Positions 16,857 through 27,393 of a DNA stretch of 64,000 nt are shown piece by piece. Position 1 is the first letter of the stretch; each line of letters begins with the position of its first letter. This DNA is from Rouxiella badensis (lineage in GTDB: Bacteria > Pseudomonadota > Gammaproteobacteria > Enterobacterales > Enterobacteriaceae). The notes beneath the pieces were generated by a model. The model was given only the letters and a program-made list of their open reading frames with translations, had not been told where the DNA came from and did no database searches. Position numbers and translations under genes: made by a program. The DNA lies in assembly GCA_026967495.1 (NCBI GenBank), contig CP114060.1:682001-746000 (forward strand), read 5' to 3'.

Positions 16857-19053
16857 ATGCCCGTTGCTCACGTTGCTCTACCTGTCCCTTTAAGCCGCAC
16901 ATTTGACTATTTGTTACCCCCCGGTATGCAGGTGGTTCCCGGCTGTCGGGTCAGCGTTCCCTTCGGCAAACGCGATGCTATCGGCATCGTGACCGGCGTC
17001 AGCGACAGCAGCGAATTTCCCCTCGAAAAGCTTAAATCGGTTAATGAGGTGCTCGACAGCGCCAGCCTGTATACCCGTGACCTGTGGCGCGTGTTGCACT
17101 GGGCGTCCGACTATTATCACTTCCCGCTCGGTGAAGTATTATTTCACGCCCTGCCGGTCCTGCTCCGTCAGGGGAAACCGGCGGAACTGACGCCGCTTTG
17201 GCAGTGGTTCGCTACCGAACAGGGCCGTGCGACGCCGCTCAACGACCTCAAACGTGCACCTAAGCAGCAGCAGGCCATGGCGGCACTGATGCAAGGCAAA
17301 CTGTACCGTCATCAAATCAGCGATCTCGACCTTAACGAAGCGGCGCTACAGGCACTGCGCGCCAAAGCGGCTTCGCCGACTTGCAAAGCGTCGCGCCGGT
17401 GGCACAGGATTGGCGTAAGGACTTCAGCGTGGTCGGCGAGCGCCTGAGACTCAACACTGAGCAGGCCACCGCGGTCGGCGCAATCCGCAGCGAAGATCAG
17501 CAGTTTTCAGCCTGGCTCTTGGCCGGGGTGACCGGCTCGGGTAAAACCGAGGTATATCTCAGCGTGCTGGAGAATATTCTGGCGCAGGGTCGGCAGGCGC
17601 TGGTAATGGTGCCGGAGATTGGTCTGACGCCGCAGACCATCGCTCGTTTCCGCGAACGTTTCAGCGCACCGGTCGACGTATTACATTCCGGTTTGAACGA
17701 CAGCGAACGTCTGGCGGTGTGGCTTCGCGCCAGAAACGGCGAGGCCGGGATTGTGATTGGCACACGATCGTCACTGTTTACCCCGTTTGCCCGCCTCGGC
17801 GTGATAATCATCGACGAAGAACACGACAGCTCTTATAAACAGCAGGAAGGCTGGCGCTACCACGCCCGAGACCTTGCCGTGTTTCGGGCACATGCCGAAA
17901 ACATCCCGATTGTGATGGACCCGCCACCCCGGCTCTGGAAACTCTGCACAACGTCCAGCTCGGCAAATATCGCCAGCTGACGCTGAGCAAGCGCGCCGGT
18001 AACGCCAAACCGGCGGTGCATCACTTACTCGATCTCAAAGGCCTGCCGCTCAAGGTTGGCCTGTCGCAGCCGCTCGTTCAGCGTATGCAGCAGCACCTCA
18101 AGGCCGATAACCAGGTGATGCTGTTTCTCAACCGACGCGGCTACGCGCCCGCTCTGCTGTGCCACGAATGCGGCTGGATAGCCGAGTGCCAACGCTGCGA
18201 CCACTATTATACCTTTCACCAGAATCAACGGCAGCTGCGCTGTCACCACTGCGACAGCCAGCGCCCGGTGCCTCATCAGTGCCCGCAGTGCGGCTCGACG
18301 CAGCTGGTTTCCGTTGGCGTCGGTACCGAGCAGCTTGAGAATGAACTCGCGCCGCTGTTTCCTAATACGCCTATCACGCGTATCGACCGCGACACGACCA
18401 GCCGCAAAGGCTCGCTGGAGCAGCATCTGGCCGAGGTGCATCGCGGCGGCGCACGGATCCTGATAGGCACCCAGATGCTGGCGAAAGGACATCACTTCCC
18501 CGATGTCACGCTGGTTTCCTTGCTCGACGTTGATGGCGCACTTTTTTCGGCCGACTTTCGTTCCGCTGAACGCTTTGCCCAGCTCTATACTCAGGTCTCG
18601 GGCCGTGCAGGGCGCGCCGGTAAACAGGGCGAAGTGGTACTGCAAACGCACCACCCCGAGCACCCACTGCTGCAGGTGCTGTTGCAGCACGGTTACGATG
18701 CCTTTTCCAAACAGACGCTGGCGGAGCGTAAAAGCGTATTTTTGCCGCCGTACACCAGCCACGTGCTGTTTCGTTCGGAAGATCACGACAACCGTCAGTC
18801 ATCGCTCTTTCTACAGCAGCTGCGTAACCTGCTCGAAGCCAGCCCGCTGAAGGATGATTCGCTGTGGATCCTGGGTCCTGTTCCCGCGCTACAGGCCAAG
18901 CGCAGCGGTCGTTTCCGCTGGCAGCTGCTGATTCAGCATCCCTCGCGCAAGGTGCTACAGCAGATTATCAAGACCTCAATGCCGCTGATTGGCAGTTTGC
19001 CGCAGGCTAAAAAGGTAAAATGGACGCTGGATGTTGATCCTATTGATAATTGA
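16857..19053 (+). CDS. priA: PriA, primosomal DNA helicase (two apparent frameshifts)
   Basis: Restarts stalled replication forks. Domains in order: N-terminal DNA-binding part (MPVAHVALPVPLSRTFDY), Walker A GVTGSGKTE, DEEH box IIDEEHDSS, two interleaved zinc sites (eight cysteines from CHECGWIAEC to CPQCGS), and helicase C with GTQMLAKGHHFPDV. Frame breaks occur at about 17367-17374 and 17917-17922. Restoring KGLADLQSV at the first and MGSATPALETL at the second matches the family, and in each case a GGGCTC hexamer can be recovered. All functional motifs are otherwise intact. Confidence 0.92.
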
Positions 19054-19287
19054 TGACGTTAACGGCTGTTTTTTGGAATCCAGCGCGAAAAAACTGCAGA
19101 AGTCACATTTTTTATGCAATTTGGTCATTATTCCTAGCCACATTCTGTTTAGAATGTGATGAGCTACGCAATCCTTTTGCTAGCATGATAAATAGATATT
19201 AAATATGCACGGATGCTGCCAACAAGCTTATAAAAATAAACATCCATGATGTCGTGTCAGTTTGATGCAGGTGCAAGGAGAGATGCG
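19054..19287 (+). other. priA-cytR intergenic region with a possible CRP site
   Basis: No gene. TGTGA at 19155 followed after six bases by ACGCA resembles a CRP site with two mismatches in the second half, which would fit cytR control in relatives. Weak evidence. Confidence 0.3.
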
Positions 19288-20315
19288 TTGGATCAAAATA
19301 GAGTAATTCCTACCGCCACCATGAAAGACGTGGCGGAAATGGCCGGGGTGTCTACCGCCACGGTATCGCGAGCGTTGATGAATCCTGAAAAGGTTTCAGC
19401 ATCGACCCGTCAACGGGTTGAGCAGGCGGTGATTGCCGTCGGCTATTCGCCGCACTCTTTATCCCGCAATCTCAAGCGCAATGAGTCACGCACTATTCTG
19501 GTGATCGTCCCCGACATCTGCGATCCGTTCTTTGCCGACGTGATCCAGGGGATCGAGCGTACTGCCGCCGAAAACGGCTATCTGGTGCTCATTGGCGACT
19601 GCGCTCAGCAGAACCAGCAAGAAAAAACCTTTATCAACCTTATCATTACCAAGCAAATTGACGGTATGCTGCTGTTAGGTTCTGACCTGCCGTTTGATGC
19701 CAGTAAAGAAGAGCAGCGCAATCTGCCGCCGATGGTGATGGCCAACGAATTTGCACCCGAACTCGAACTGCCGACGGTGCACATTGACAACCTCACCGCC
19801 GCCTACGACGCCGTGCACTATCTGATTAGCCTTGGCCATCAGCGCATTGCCTGCATTGCCGGGCCGGAGTCCATGCCGCTGTGCCAATATCGATTGCAGG
19901 GCTATATTCAGGCCATTAGACGCAACGGCCAATCGGTGGAGAGTCAGTATATTGCCCACGGTGATTTCAGCTATGAATCCGGCGCGCAGGCGCTGTCTAC
20001 GCTGATGAGCCAGCCGAAACCGCCGACCGCCATTTTCTGTCATAACGACATCATGGCCATCGGCGCAATCTTTGAGGCAAAAAATTAGGGCTGCGTATCC
20101 CGCAAGATTTGTCTATTGTTGGTTTCGACGACATTAAAATCAGTGAGTTTTACGATCCGCCGCTCACCACGGTGGCTCAACCGAGATTCCAGATTGGCCG
20201 AGAAGCCATGTTATTATTGCTGGAACAACTGAACGGTCATTCGGTTCAAAGCGGTTCACGTTTGCTCGAAAGTGAACTGGTTATTCGCGGCAGTACTGCC
20301 GCGCCTAAGCGCTAG
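19288..20315 (+). CDS. cytR: CytR, nucleoside-catabolism repressor (one apparent frameshift)
   Basis: LacI-family regulator that antagonises CRP at nucleoside uptake and breakdown genes, with cytidine as inducer. The helix-turn-helix is TMKDVAEMAGVSTATVSRAL; the rest is a periplasmic-binding-like sensor domain. I chose TTG at 19288: it has AGGAG 8 bases upstream and gives exactly 11 residues before MKDV, as in E. coli. The frame ends early at AKN near 20085. The A-run there has six bases where seven would give AKKLGLRIPQDLSIVGFDD, the family sequence, so this is a homopolymer shortfall. Confidence 0.92.
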
Positions 20316-20388
20316 TTAACAGTCAAGTTTTCAGGACCCTGTAAAAAATGACGTACTTCTTTAATCCTAACGACACAGCGAAACGATA

Positions 20389-21272
20389 GTGGCACAAAAA
20401 GACTATGTGAGCCGTGGGCGCTCAGGAACACGGCGAAAGAAAACCACCAGCCGTAGTAAAAAAAGCAGTTCTCCGATGGTATCCAAAACCGTGGTGGCCG
20501 TTGCCGTTGCCGTTCTGGTTGTCTTTGTCGGTGGCCTTTATTTTATCAGCCACAAAAAAATGGAAGAGGCTGAAATTCTGCCAACGCACGTCCCTCGTCC
20601 GGGCAATGGCCTTCCCCTAAACCGGAGGAACGCTGGCGTTATATCAAGGAGTTGGAAAATCGTCAGATGGGCGTGCAGACGCCGACCGAACCAACCTCCG
20701 GTGGCGATGTTTCTTCAAAAACTCAGCTCACACCGGAACAGAAACAGCTGCTGGAACAGATGCAGGCAGATATGCGCCAGGCACCGACTCAGCTGAACGA
20801 AGTGCCGTATAACGACCCGACGCAAGCGACCCGGACCGCGCCGGTTTCACGGCAGCAGAGCAGCCAGCCGACGTTTATGCAACAGCCGGTGAGAGCGCCA
20901 CAGGCGGCCCCGGTTCAGCCTAAACCGCGCCCTGTGCAGCAACAGCCGATGATAACGCAGGCAAAACCGGAACGAGCGCGTCCTCAACAGCAGGACATCG
21001 CTCAGAATACTCCGGAAAAGGAAAAACCGAAGGAGCAGGAAAAAGCCCAGCGCTTTATCGTGCAGTGTGGATCCTTCCGCGGTACCGAGCAGGCCGAATC
21101 CGTGCGAGCCAAGCTGGCGTTTGAAGGCTTCGAGAGCCGTGTCACCTCAAGCGGTGGCTGGAATCGTGTGGTCATTGGACCCTACAACAATCGCTCTGGC
21201 GCAGACGGTACGCTGTCGCGTTTGAAAGGATCTGGCATTTCGAGCTGTATTCCCGTCCCCGTCGGGGGTTGA
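20389..21272 (+). CDS. ftsN: FtsN, essential cell-division protein (one apparent frameshift)
   Basis: Bitopic inner-membrane protein that triggers septal peptidoglycan synthesis. GTG start as in E. coli, giving MAQKDYVSRGRSGTRRKK, then a transmembrane helix at about residues 33-53, a short periplasmic helical region (KPEERWRYIKELENRQ), a long Gln/Pro-rich linker and a C-terminal SPOR domain (FIVQCGSFRGTEQAESVRA to RLKGSGISSC) that binds denuded glycan strands. The frame breaks near 20616-20619, where four C stand for five; restoring one gives GNGLPPKPEERWRY. Followed closely by hslVU. Confidence 0.93.
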
Positions 21273-21294
21273 AAACCCATAATCCCCCCAATCT
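21268..21294 (+). promoter_or_regulatory. Candidate heat-shock (sigma-32) promoter of hslVU
   Basis: GTTGAAA at 21268, overlapping the ftsN stop, and CCCCAATCT at 21286 resemble the CTTGAAA and CCCCATNT elements, but the spacing (11) is shorter than the usual 13-15. hslVU is heat-induced in E. coli. Confidence 0.4.
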
Positions 21295-21386
21295 ATACAT
21301 TCAATATGGCCCGCGAAGTTTATGCAACCTAATCAGGGTTGCATAACTTCGCCGGGATCTCTTCCGTCTGCAACGAGGAACAGCTC

Positions 21387-21917
21387 GTGACAACAATTGT
21401 ATGTGTGCGCCGTAACGGCCACGTCGTAGTAGGTGGTGATGGCCAGGCCACTATGGGTAACACCGTCATGAAAGGTAACGTCGTCAAAGTACGTACCTTC
21501 TTCAAAGATAAAGTGATCGCGGGCTTCGCCGGCGGTACTGCCGATGCGTTTACGCTGTTTGAGCTGTTTGAGCGCAAACTCGAGATGCATCAGGGCCACC
21601 TGACCAAAGCCGCCGTTGAGCTGGCAAAAGACTGGCGCACCGACCGCATGCTGCGTCGTCTGGAAGCGTTGCTGGTCGTGGCAGATGAGACAGATTCGCT
21701 GCTTATTAGCGGCAACGGTGACGTTATTCGTCAGGATAACGGACTGATCGCTATCGGTTCAGGCGGTCCCTACGCCCAGGCAGCGGCCACTGCGCTGCTG
21801 GAAAACACCGAGTTAAGCGCGCGTGAAATTGCTGAAAAATCGCTGAACATCGCGGGTGATATCTGCATTTACACCAACCATAACCTCAATTTCCTGGAAT
21901 TGCCTAAGCAATCCTAA
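21387..21917 (+). CDS. hslV: HslV, ATP-dependent protease peptidase subunit
   Basis: Forms the double-ring proteolytic core of the HslUV (ClpYQ) protease. GTG at 21387 gives M-TTIVCVRRNGHVVVGGDGQ, leaving the essential N-terminal threonine nucleophile after Met removal; the longer reading with an extra 16 residues would bury it and is rejected. GAGGA lies 8 bases upstream. 176 residues. The residue after TTIV is Cys where E. coli has Ser. Co-transcribed with hslU, 19 bases downstream. Confidence 0.97.
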   Translation: MTTIVCVRRNGHVVVGGDGQATMGNTVMKGNVVKVRTFFKDKVIAGFAGGTADAFTLFELFERKLEMHQGHLTKAAVELAKDWRTDRMLRRLEALLVVADETDSLLISGNGDVIRQDNGLIAIGSGGPYAQAAATALLENTELSAREIAEKSLNIAGDICIYTNHNLNFLELPKQS

Positions 21918-21936
21918 AGCGTAAGGATCGAAAATT

Positions 21937-23269
21937 ATGTCTGAAATGACCCCACGCGAGATTGTCAGCGAATTAGACAGCTACATCATCGGGCAACACA
22001 ATGCGAAACGCGCTGTTGCCATCGCGCTGCGTAACCGCTGGCGTCGTATGCAGCTCGATGAAGCGCTGCGCCACGAAGTCACGCCTAAAAACATTCTGAT
22101 GATCGGCCCAACCGGTGTCGGTAAAACCGAGATTGCTCGCCGTCTGGCGAAACTGGCCAACGCGCCGTTTATCAAGGTAGAAGCCACCAAGTTCACCGAA
22201 GTGGGCTATGTCGGTAAAGAAGTCGATTCCATCATTCGTGACCTGACCGATTCTGCCATCAAAATGGTGCGTCAGCAGTCTATCGAGAAGAACCGTTACC
22301 GCGCAGAAGAGATGGCTGAAGAGCGCATCCTCGACGTCCTTATCCCACCGGCCAAGAACAACTGGGGCCAGCCGGATGAGGCCAAAGAGCCTTCTGCCGC
22401 ACGCCAGTCTTTCCGCAAAAAACTGCGTGAAGGCCAGCTCGACGATAAAGAAATCGAGATCAACGTCGCCGATACTCCGGCTGGCGTAGAAATCATGGCA
22501 CCTCCCGGCATGGAAGAGATGACCAACCAGCTGCAGTCTATGTTTCAGAACATGGCGGGACAGAAACAGAAAGCGCGTAAGCTGAAAATCAAGGAAGCCT
22601 ACAAGCTGCTGGTTGAAGAAGAAGCCGCCAAGCTGGTTAACCCGGAAGAGCTTAAAGAACAGGCGATTGAAGCCGTTGAACAACACGGTATCGTGTTCAT
22701 CGATGAGATAGACAAAATCTGTAAACGCGGCCAGAGCCTCCGGCCCGGACGTGTCTCGCGAAGGCGTGCAGCGCGACCTGCTGCCTCTGGTAGAAGGCTG
22801 CACCGTTTCGACGAAACACGGTATGGTCAAAACTGACCACATCCTGTTTATCGCTTCCGGCGCGTTCCAGACTGCCAATCCTTCGGACCTGATCCCGGAA
22901 CTTCAGGGTCGTCTGCCTATCCGCGTTGAGCTACAGGCGCTGTCTACCGAAGACTTCGAGCGTATTCTGACCGAGCCAAGCGCGTCACTGACTCATCAGT
23001 ACAAAGCGCTGATGCAGACTGAAGGCGTGACCGTTGAGTTTACCCAAGACGGTATTCGCCGCATCGCAGAAGCCGCATGGCAGGTTAACGAAACCACCGA
23101 GAACATCGGTGCTCGTCGTCTGCATACCGTGCTGGAGCGTTTGATGGAAGACATCTCCTATGATGCCAGCGAAAGCAACGGCACGACGGTGATCATCGAT
23201 GCCGACTATGTGCGCAATCACCTTGATGCACTGGTCGCCGACGAAGACCTGAGCCGCTTTATTCTGTAA
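21937..23269 (+). CDS. hslU: HslU, ATPase subunit of the HslUV protease (one apparent frameshift)
   Basis: AAA+ unfoldase that feeds HslV. Starts MSEMTPREIVSELDSYIIGQ; Walker A GPTGVGKTE (about residue 57), a long intermediate domain, Walker B GIVFIDEIDK, and the C-terminal DEDLSRFIL tail that docks into HslV. The frame breaks at 22734-22740: GAGCCTC where GAGCTC would give RGQSSGPDVSREGVQRDLL exactly as in the family. Removing the single extra C makes one protein of 443 residues. menA, which follows hslU in E. coli, is absent. Confidence 0.94.
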
Positions 23270-23297
23270 TGGTGTTATGTGCATGATACAGAAAATC

Positions 23298-23321
23298 AGG
23301 GAGGCTTCGGCCTCCCTTTTC
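23298..23321 (+). terminator. hslU terminator
   Basis: AGGGAGGC TTCG GCCTCCCT stem with a stable UUCG-type tetraloop and a short T-run, 29 bases after the hslU stop. Confidence 0.85.
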
Positions 23322-23446
23322 TTGCCCCACGTCCCTCGGCATGAGGTAGATACGGAAAGTCAAAACGTAAAGAATTGATGATTTTGCCAACATCTGCCAG
23401 AAAGGGATATACTGAAAGCACCAGCGAGCAACCAGATAAAAATCCT

Positions 23447-23932
23447 ATGAAATACGATACTTCAGAACTATGCGACATTTATCATGAAGAAGTGAATGTC
23501 GTTGAACCCCTGTTCTCCAACTTTGGTGGACGTACTTCATTTGGTGGGCAAATCACCACGGTGAAATGCTTTGAAGATAATGGCTTGCTCTACGATCTGC
23601 TTGAAGAAAATGGCCGTGGCCGTGTTCTGCTGGTAGACGGCGGCGGTTCGGTGCGTCGCGCCCTGCTTGATGCAGGACTGGCAAACCTGGCGCTGCAAAA
23701 CGAGTGGGAAGGCATAGTGATTTACGGTGCTGTGCGTCAGGTTGATGACCTCGAAGAGCTGGATATTGGCATTCAGGCAATGGCCGCTATCCCGGCGGGG
23801 GCCGCGAGCGAAGGGATTGGCGAAAGCGATATCCGCGTAAACTTTGGTGGCGTGACCTTCTTCTCGGGTGACCACCTGTACGCCGACAACACCGGCATCG
23901 TGCTGTCAGAGGACCCGCTCGATATCGAGTAA
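23447..23932 (+). CDS. rraA: RraA, regulator of RNase E activity
   Basis: Binds the C-terminal scaffold of RNase E and slows mRNA decay; formerly annotated as MenG. 161 residues from MKYDTSELCDIYHEEVNVVEP, including GGRTSFGGQITTVKC and LVDGGGSVRRALLD. An in-frame start 72 bases earlier is ignored because the family begins at MKYDTSELCDIY. It lies just 178 bases past hslU, without menA between, and ends in its own terminator. Confidence 0.96.
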   Translation: MKYDTSELCDIYHEEVNVVEPLFSNFGGRTSFGGQITTVKCFEDNGLLYDLLEENGRGRVLLVDGGGSVRRALLDAGLANLALQNEWEGIVIYGAVRQVDDLEELDIGIQAMAAIPAGAASEGIGESDIRVNFGGVTFFSGDHLYADNTGIVLSEDPLDIE

Positions 23933-23952
23933 TCTCTCGCTTTTTAGGCAAC

Positions 23953-23980
23953 AAAAAAGACGCAAAATGCGTCTTTTTTA
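23953..23980 (+). terminator. rraA terminator
   Basis: AAAAAAGACGCA and TGCGTCTTTTTT stem with a three-base loop, 20 bases after the rraA stop. Confidence 0.9.
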
Positions 23981-24004
23981 TTTTGGAAAAGTAGAACACT
24001 ACGT

Positions 24005-24124
24005 CCGCAGAGTCATTGGAGTCGCAACAAGGCAGCGAGCGAATCGATTCCCGATGAGCCGACATAAGTCAGTGATTCGGGTGAATAAACGCCGCTGACG
24101 GCGTGCAGCTTCAAGGACTCAGTG
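24005..24124 (+). repeat. ERIC element (copy B)
   Basis: About 120 bp between rraA and zapB. Contains ATTCCCGATGAGC, CATAAGTCAGTGATTCGGGTGAAT and a right end TGCAGCTTCAAGGACTC that pairs with GAGTC at the left (24010). Same orientation as the other two copies. It stops immediately before the zapB stop codon, so the zapB transcript would read into it. Confidence 0.75.
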
Positions 24125-24126
24125 GA

Positions 24127-24366
24127 TTAGACTTCTTCCATTTTTCCGAGAAGTGAGCGCAAACGCTCTTGCCAAACGTGCTGCTCTTCTTTCAGATGCG
24201 CATTTTCACGAACCAGTGACTCGTGGTTACCGTTCGCCTGCTGTACCTGCTGAGACAGGCTGTTGTTCTGCTCTTTAAGCTCTTCGATTTCCATCTGCAG
24301 TAAAGTAATGGTATCAATCGCTTGCTGAACTTTAGTTTCTAGTTTCTCAAAGACTTCAAATGACAT
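24127..24366 (-). CDS. zapB: ZapB, cell-division coiled-coil protein
   Basis: 79 residues, almost wholly a parallel coiled coil with heptad leucines (MSFEVFEKLETKVQQAIDTI to SLLGKMEEV). It builds the layer linking the Z-ring through ZapA to the chromosome terminus protein MatP. Length and place beside rraA and glpF match E. coli. Confidence 0.96.
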   Translation of the reverse strand: MSFEVFEKLETKVQQAIDTITLLQMEIEELKEQNNSLSQQVQQANGNHESLVRENAHLKEEQHVWQERLRSLLGKMEEV

Positions 24367-24851
24367 GTTTATTCCCCTTATGTTCGCAAGGCGTACATCT
24401 TATAAGACTCGCCGCATCTTCCCGACGCAGCTCGATAATTCAATTAACTACAACTGTAATTAACACTGCGGCTTCAATTAACCCCGATTGTATGTAGGCA
24501 TCCCTTCGCTGTCTAGCAACATACTGGCCCTGCACGCAGTCTGTTGCAATTATCATGGCGTGACTATCAGGAAAAGCTGAAAGAACGCAGCGATCGGTCA
24601 GTAAATTCGCTAGTTTTAGCGCAAAGCATTCATTTTTTCGGTCAGCCAGTTTCTTAAAAACACGCGTATTCGCTCATTTTTATGACACAGCACACACATT
24701 TTGATTTCGGTATTTCTCGTTTATGCTCGTTAACGATAAATTCACATTACATACTCATACGATCTGAGATGTAAAAATTAAATAACACTAAACAATAAAA
24801 CAAAGTGATTTAAACCCTACCCTTAACAACTATCCTTTATAGGATTCGATT
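24367..24851. other. zapB-glpF intergenic region
   Basis: 485 bases without a credible gene. Holds the divergent promoters of zapB and the glp operon, including a GlpR-like operator at 24722. I saw no convincing CRP site, although one is expected for glpF from E. coli. Confidence 0.6.
24722..24741 (+). promoter_or_regulatory. Candidate GlpR operator upstream of glpF
   Basis: TATGCTCGTTAACGATAAAT matches 16 of 20 positions of the GlpR operator WATGTTCGWTAWCGAACATW, including the central CG-TTAA-CG. It lies 110 bases before glpF. Further copies would normally be expected; I did not find clear ones. Confidence 0.55.
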
Positions 24852-25697
24852 ATGAGCCAAAATATGAGTTCCACAATCAAAGGCCAGTGCATCGCCGAGT
24901 TTCTGGGAACAGGCCTGATTATCTTTTTTGGTGCTGGCTGTGTCGCGGCACTGAAACTGGCAGGCGCTTCGTTTGGTCAGTGGGAGATAAGCATCATCTG
25001 GGGCCTTGGGGTCTCTATGGCTGTTTACCTGACTGCCGCCATCTCGGGTGCTCACCTTAATCCAGCCGTCACTATCGCTCTGTGCCTGTTTGCCAACTTT
25101 GAAGGCCGCAAGGTCGTGCCGTACATCATCGCTCAGGTCGCCGGGGCATTCTGCGCCGCAGCGCTGGTTTATGGCCTCTACTACAACCTTTTCATCGATT
25201 TTGAACAGACCCACAATATGGTTCGCGGCAGCGTTGCCAGTTTGGATCTGGCCGGGATTTTCTCGACCTATCCAAACCCGCATATCAGCGTGCTGCAAGC
25301 ATTCCTGGTTGAAGTGGTTATCACCGCCGTTCTTATGTCACTGATTCTGGCCCTGACCGATGACGGTAACGGTGTGCCGCGTGGCGCGTTGGCCCCGCTG
25401 TTGATTGGTTTGCTGATTGCCGTTATCGGTGCCTCAATGGGTCCATTGACCGGCTTCGCCCTTAACCCGGCGCGTGATTTTGGTCCAAAAGTGTTCGCCT
25501 ATTTCGCAGGTTGGGGAAAAGTGGCCTTCACCGGTGCGCGTGACATCCCTTACTTCCTGGTGCCTATTTTCGGTCCGCTGATTGGTGCATGCCTGGGCGC
25601 CGTTGGTTACAAGGCCCTGATTAGCAATCATCTTCCTCAGACTGTCGCCATCGCCGCTAAAGACGACGCGCCACAGCAGACTCAGCGTAAAGCCTAA
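24852..25697 (+). CDS. glpF: Glycerol uptake facilitator
   Basis: Inner-membrane aquaglyceroporin, 281 residues. Six membrane helices plus two half-helices meet at the NPA motifs, AHLNPAVT (first) and ALNPARDFG (second); the latter's following Asp is typical of glycerol-conducting members. GSVASLDLAGIFSTYPNPH loops resemble E. coli GlpF. First gene of glpFK, followed after 42 bases by glpK. Confidence 0.98.
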   Translation: MSQNMSSTIKGQCIAEFLGTGLIIFFGAGCVAALKLAGASFGQWEISIIWGLGVSMAVYLTAAISGAHLNPAVTIALCLFANFEGRKVVPYIIAQVAGAFCAAALVYGLYYNLFIDFEQTHNMVRGSVASLDLAGIFSTYPNPHISVLQAFLVEVVITAVLMSLILALTDDGNGVPRGALAPLLIGLLIAVIGASMGPLTGFALNPARDFGPKVFAYFAGWGKVAFTGARDIPYFLVPIFGPLIGACLGAVGYKALISNHLPQTVAIAAKDDAPQQTQRKA

Positions 25698-25739
25698 TAG
25701 GTTAAACTGTTTATAGCCCACTTTGCAGGACATAAATCA

Positions 25740-27257
25740 TGACAGCAGATAAGACACACGAAAAAAATATATCGTTGCACTCGACCAGGGTACCACCAGT
25801 TCACGCGCCGTAGTGCTCGATCACGATGCCAACATCGTTAGCGTCTCACAGCGCGAATTCACCCAGATCTACCCTAAGGCTGGCTGGGTCGAGCATGACC
25901 CGATGGAAATTTGGTCTTCACAAAGCTCTGTCCTGGTTGAAGTTCTGGCAAAGGCTGATATTAACTCTGACCAAATCGCCGGTATCGGTATCACCAACCA
26001 GCGTGAAACTACCATCGTCTGGGAAAAAGAAACCGGCAAGCCAATTTATAACGCAATCGTCTGGCAGTGTCGTCGAACCGCAGAGATTTGTGAACAGTTG
26101 AAAAAGGACGGAATGGAAGAGTATATCCGTCATAATACCGGCCTTGTGGTCGACCCGTATTTCTCGGGTACCAAGGTGAAATGGATCCTGGACCACGTGG
26201 AAGGTTCACGTGAGCGCGCCAAACGCGGCGAACTGCTGTTCGGTACCGTTGATACCTGGCTGGTGTGGAAAATGACGCAGGGACGGGTTCATATCACCGA
26301 CTACACCAATGCGTCACGCACTATGATGTTCAACATTCACAGCCTGGAGTGGGACGACCGTTTACTTGAAGCGCTGGATGTTCCACGTGAAATGCTGCCG
26401 GAAGTACGTCCGTCCTCAGAAATCTACGGCCAGACTAACATCGGGGGTAAAGGCGGGACACGTATTCCAATCGCCGGGATCGCCGGTGACCAGCAGGCGG
26501 CGCTTTACGGCCAGCTTTGCGTACAGCCTGGGATGGCGAAAAACACTTATGGCACCGGCTGTTTCCTATTAATGAACACCGGTACCGAAGCTGTGGTTTC
26601 TAAAAATGGTCTACTGACGACCATTGCCTGTGGTCCGCGCGGCGAAGTGAACTATGCGCTAGAAGGTGCGGTGTTCGTGGGGGAGCATCTATCCAGTGGC
26701 TGCGTGACGAGCTGAAGATGATCAACGATGCCGCAGACTCCGAATACTTTGCCTCGAAGGTAAAAGATACCAACGGCGTTTACGTGGTGCCTGCCTTTAC
26801 CGGCCTCGGTGCGCCTTACTGGGACCCGTATGCCCGTGGCGCTATCTTCGGCCTCAGCCGCGGAGCCAACAGCAACCACATTATTCGCGCAACGCTTGAG
26901 TCTATCGCTTTCCAGACGCGTGATGTCATTGACGCGATGCAGGCAGACTCCGGTACCCGTCTACAGTCGCTGCGCGTTGACGGCGGTGCGGTAGCCAACA
27001 ACTTCCTGATGCAGTTCCAGTCAGACATTCTCGGCACCCGCGTTGAACGCCCTGAAGTGCGCGAAGTCACTGCGCTCGGTTCGGCTTTCCTGGCAGGCCT
27101 GGCCGTCGGTTTCTGGAGCGACCTGGATGAAGTTCGCAGCAAGGCCGTTATCGAGAAAGAGTTCCGTCCGGGTATCGAAACCACCGAGCGTAACTATCGC
27201 TACAAAGGCTGGCAGAAGGCCGTAGCCCGCGTACGCGCCTGGGAAGATCACGAATAA
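25740..27257 (+). CDS. glpK: Glycerol kinase (two apparent frameshifts)
   Basis: Traps glycerol as glycerol-3-phosphate. FGGY-family motifs DQGTTSSRAVV, GITNQRETTIVW and DGGAVANNFLMQFQ are present. The frame breaks twice, each at a short homopolymer: seven A near 25761-25767, where eight give THEKKYIVALDQGTTS, and five G near 26681-26685, where six give VFVGGASIQWLRDELK. With both corrected the protein is about 505 residues, normal for the family. Inhibition by fructose-1,6-bisphosphate and enzyme IIA-Glc is known in E. coli. Confidence 0.93.
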
Positions 27258-27279
27258 ATACTCACCGCTTTCCGTTTCT

Positions 27280-27307
27280 AAAAAACTCCCCATCCGGGGA
27301 GTTTTTC
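27280..27307 (+). terminator. Terminator between glpK and glpX
   Basis: AAAACTCCCC ATCC GGGGAGTTTT stem-loop followed by TTC-rich sequence, 23 bases after glpK. It separates glpX from glpFK at least partly. Confidence 0.85.
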
Positions 27308-27393
27308 TTTTCTGCCTCCCCGCTATGATAGACTTTGTGGCCTGAGATGAGCCTCTGCTCACCGCCCTCATTTTTCTTAAAACGGATTTATCC

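Noticed and set aside
18025..18786. A 253-residue minus-strand frame opposite priA
   Set aside because: Lies wholly antisense to conserved PriA codons, without family resemblance; a shadow of GC-rich third positions. The same holds for long antisense frames in hslU, ppc, metL and glpX.
23868..24098. A 76-residue plus-strand frame after rraA
   Set aside because: Runs through the rraA terminator and ERIC copy B; no ribosome site or family resemblance.
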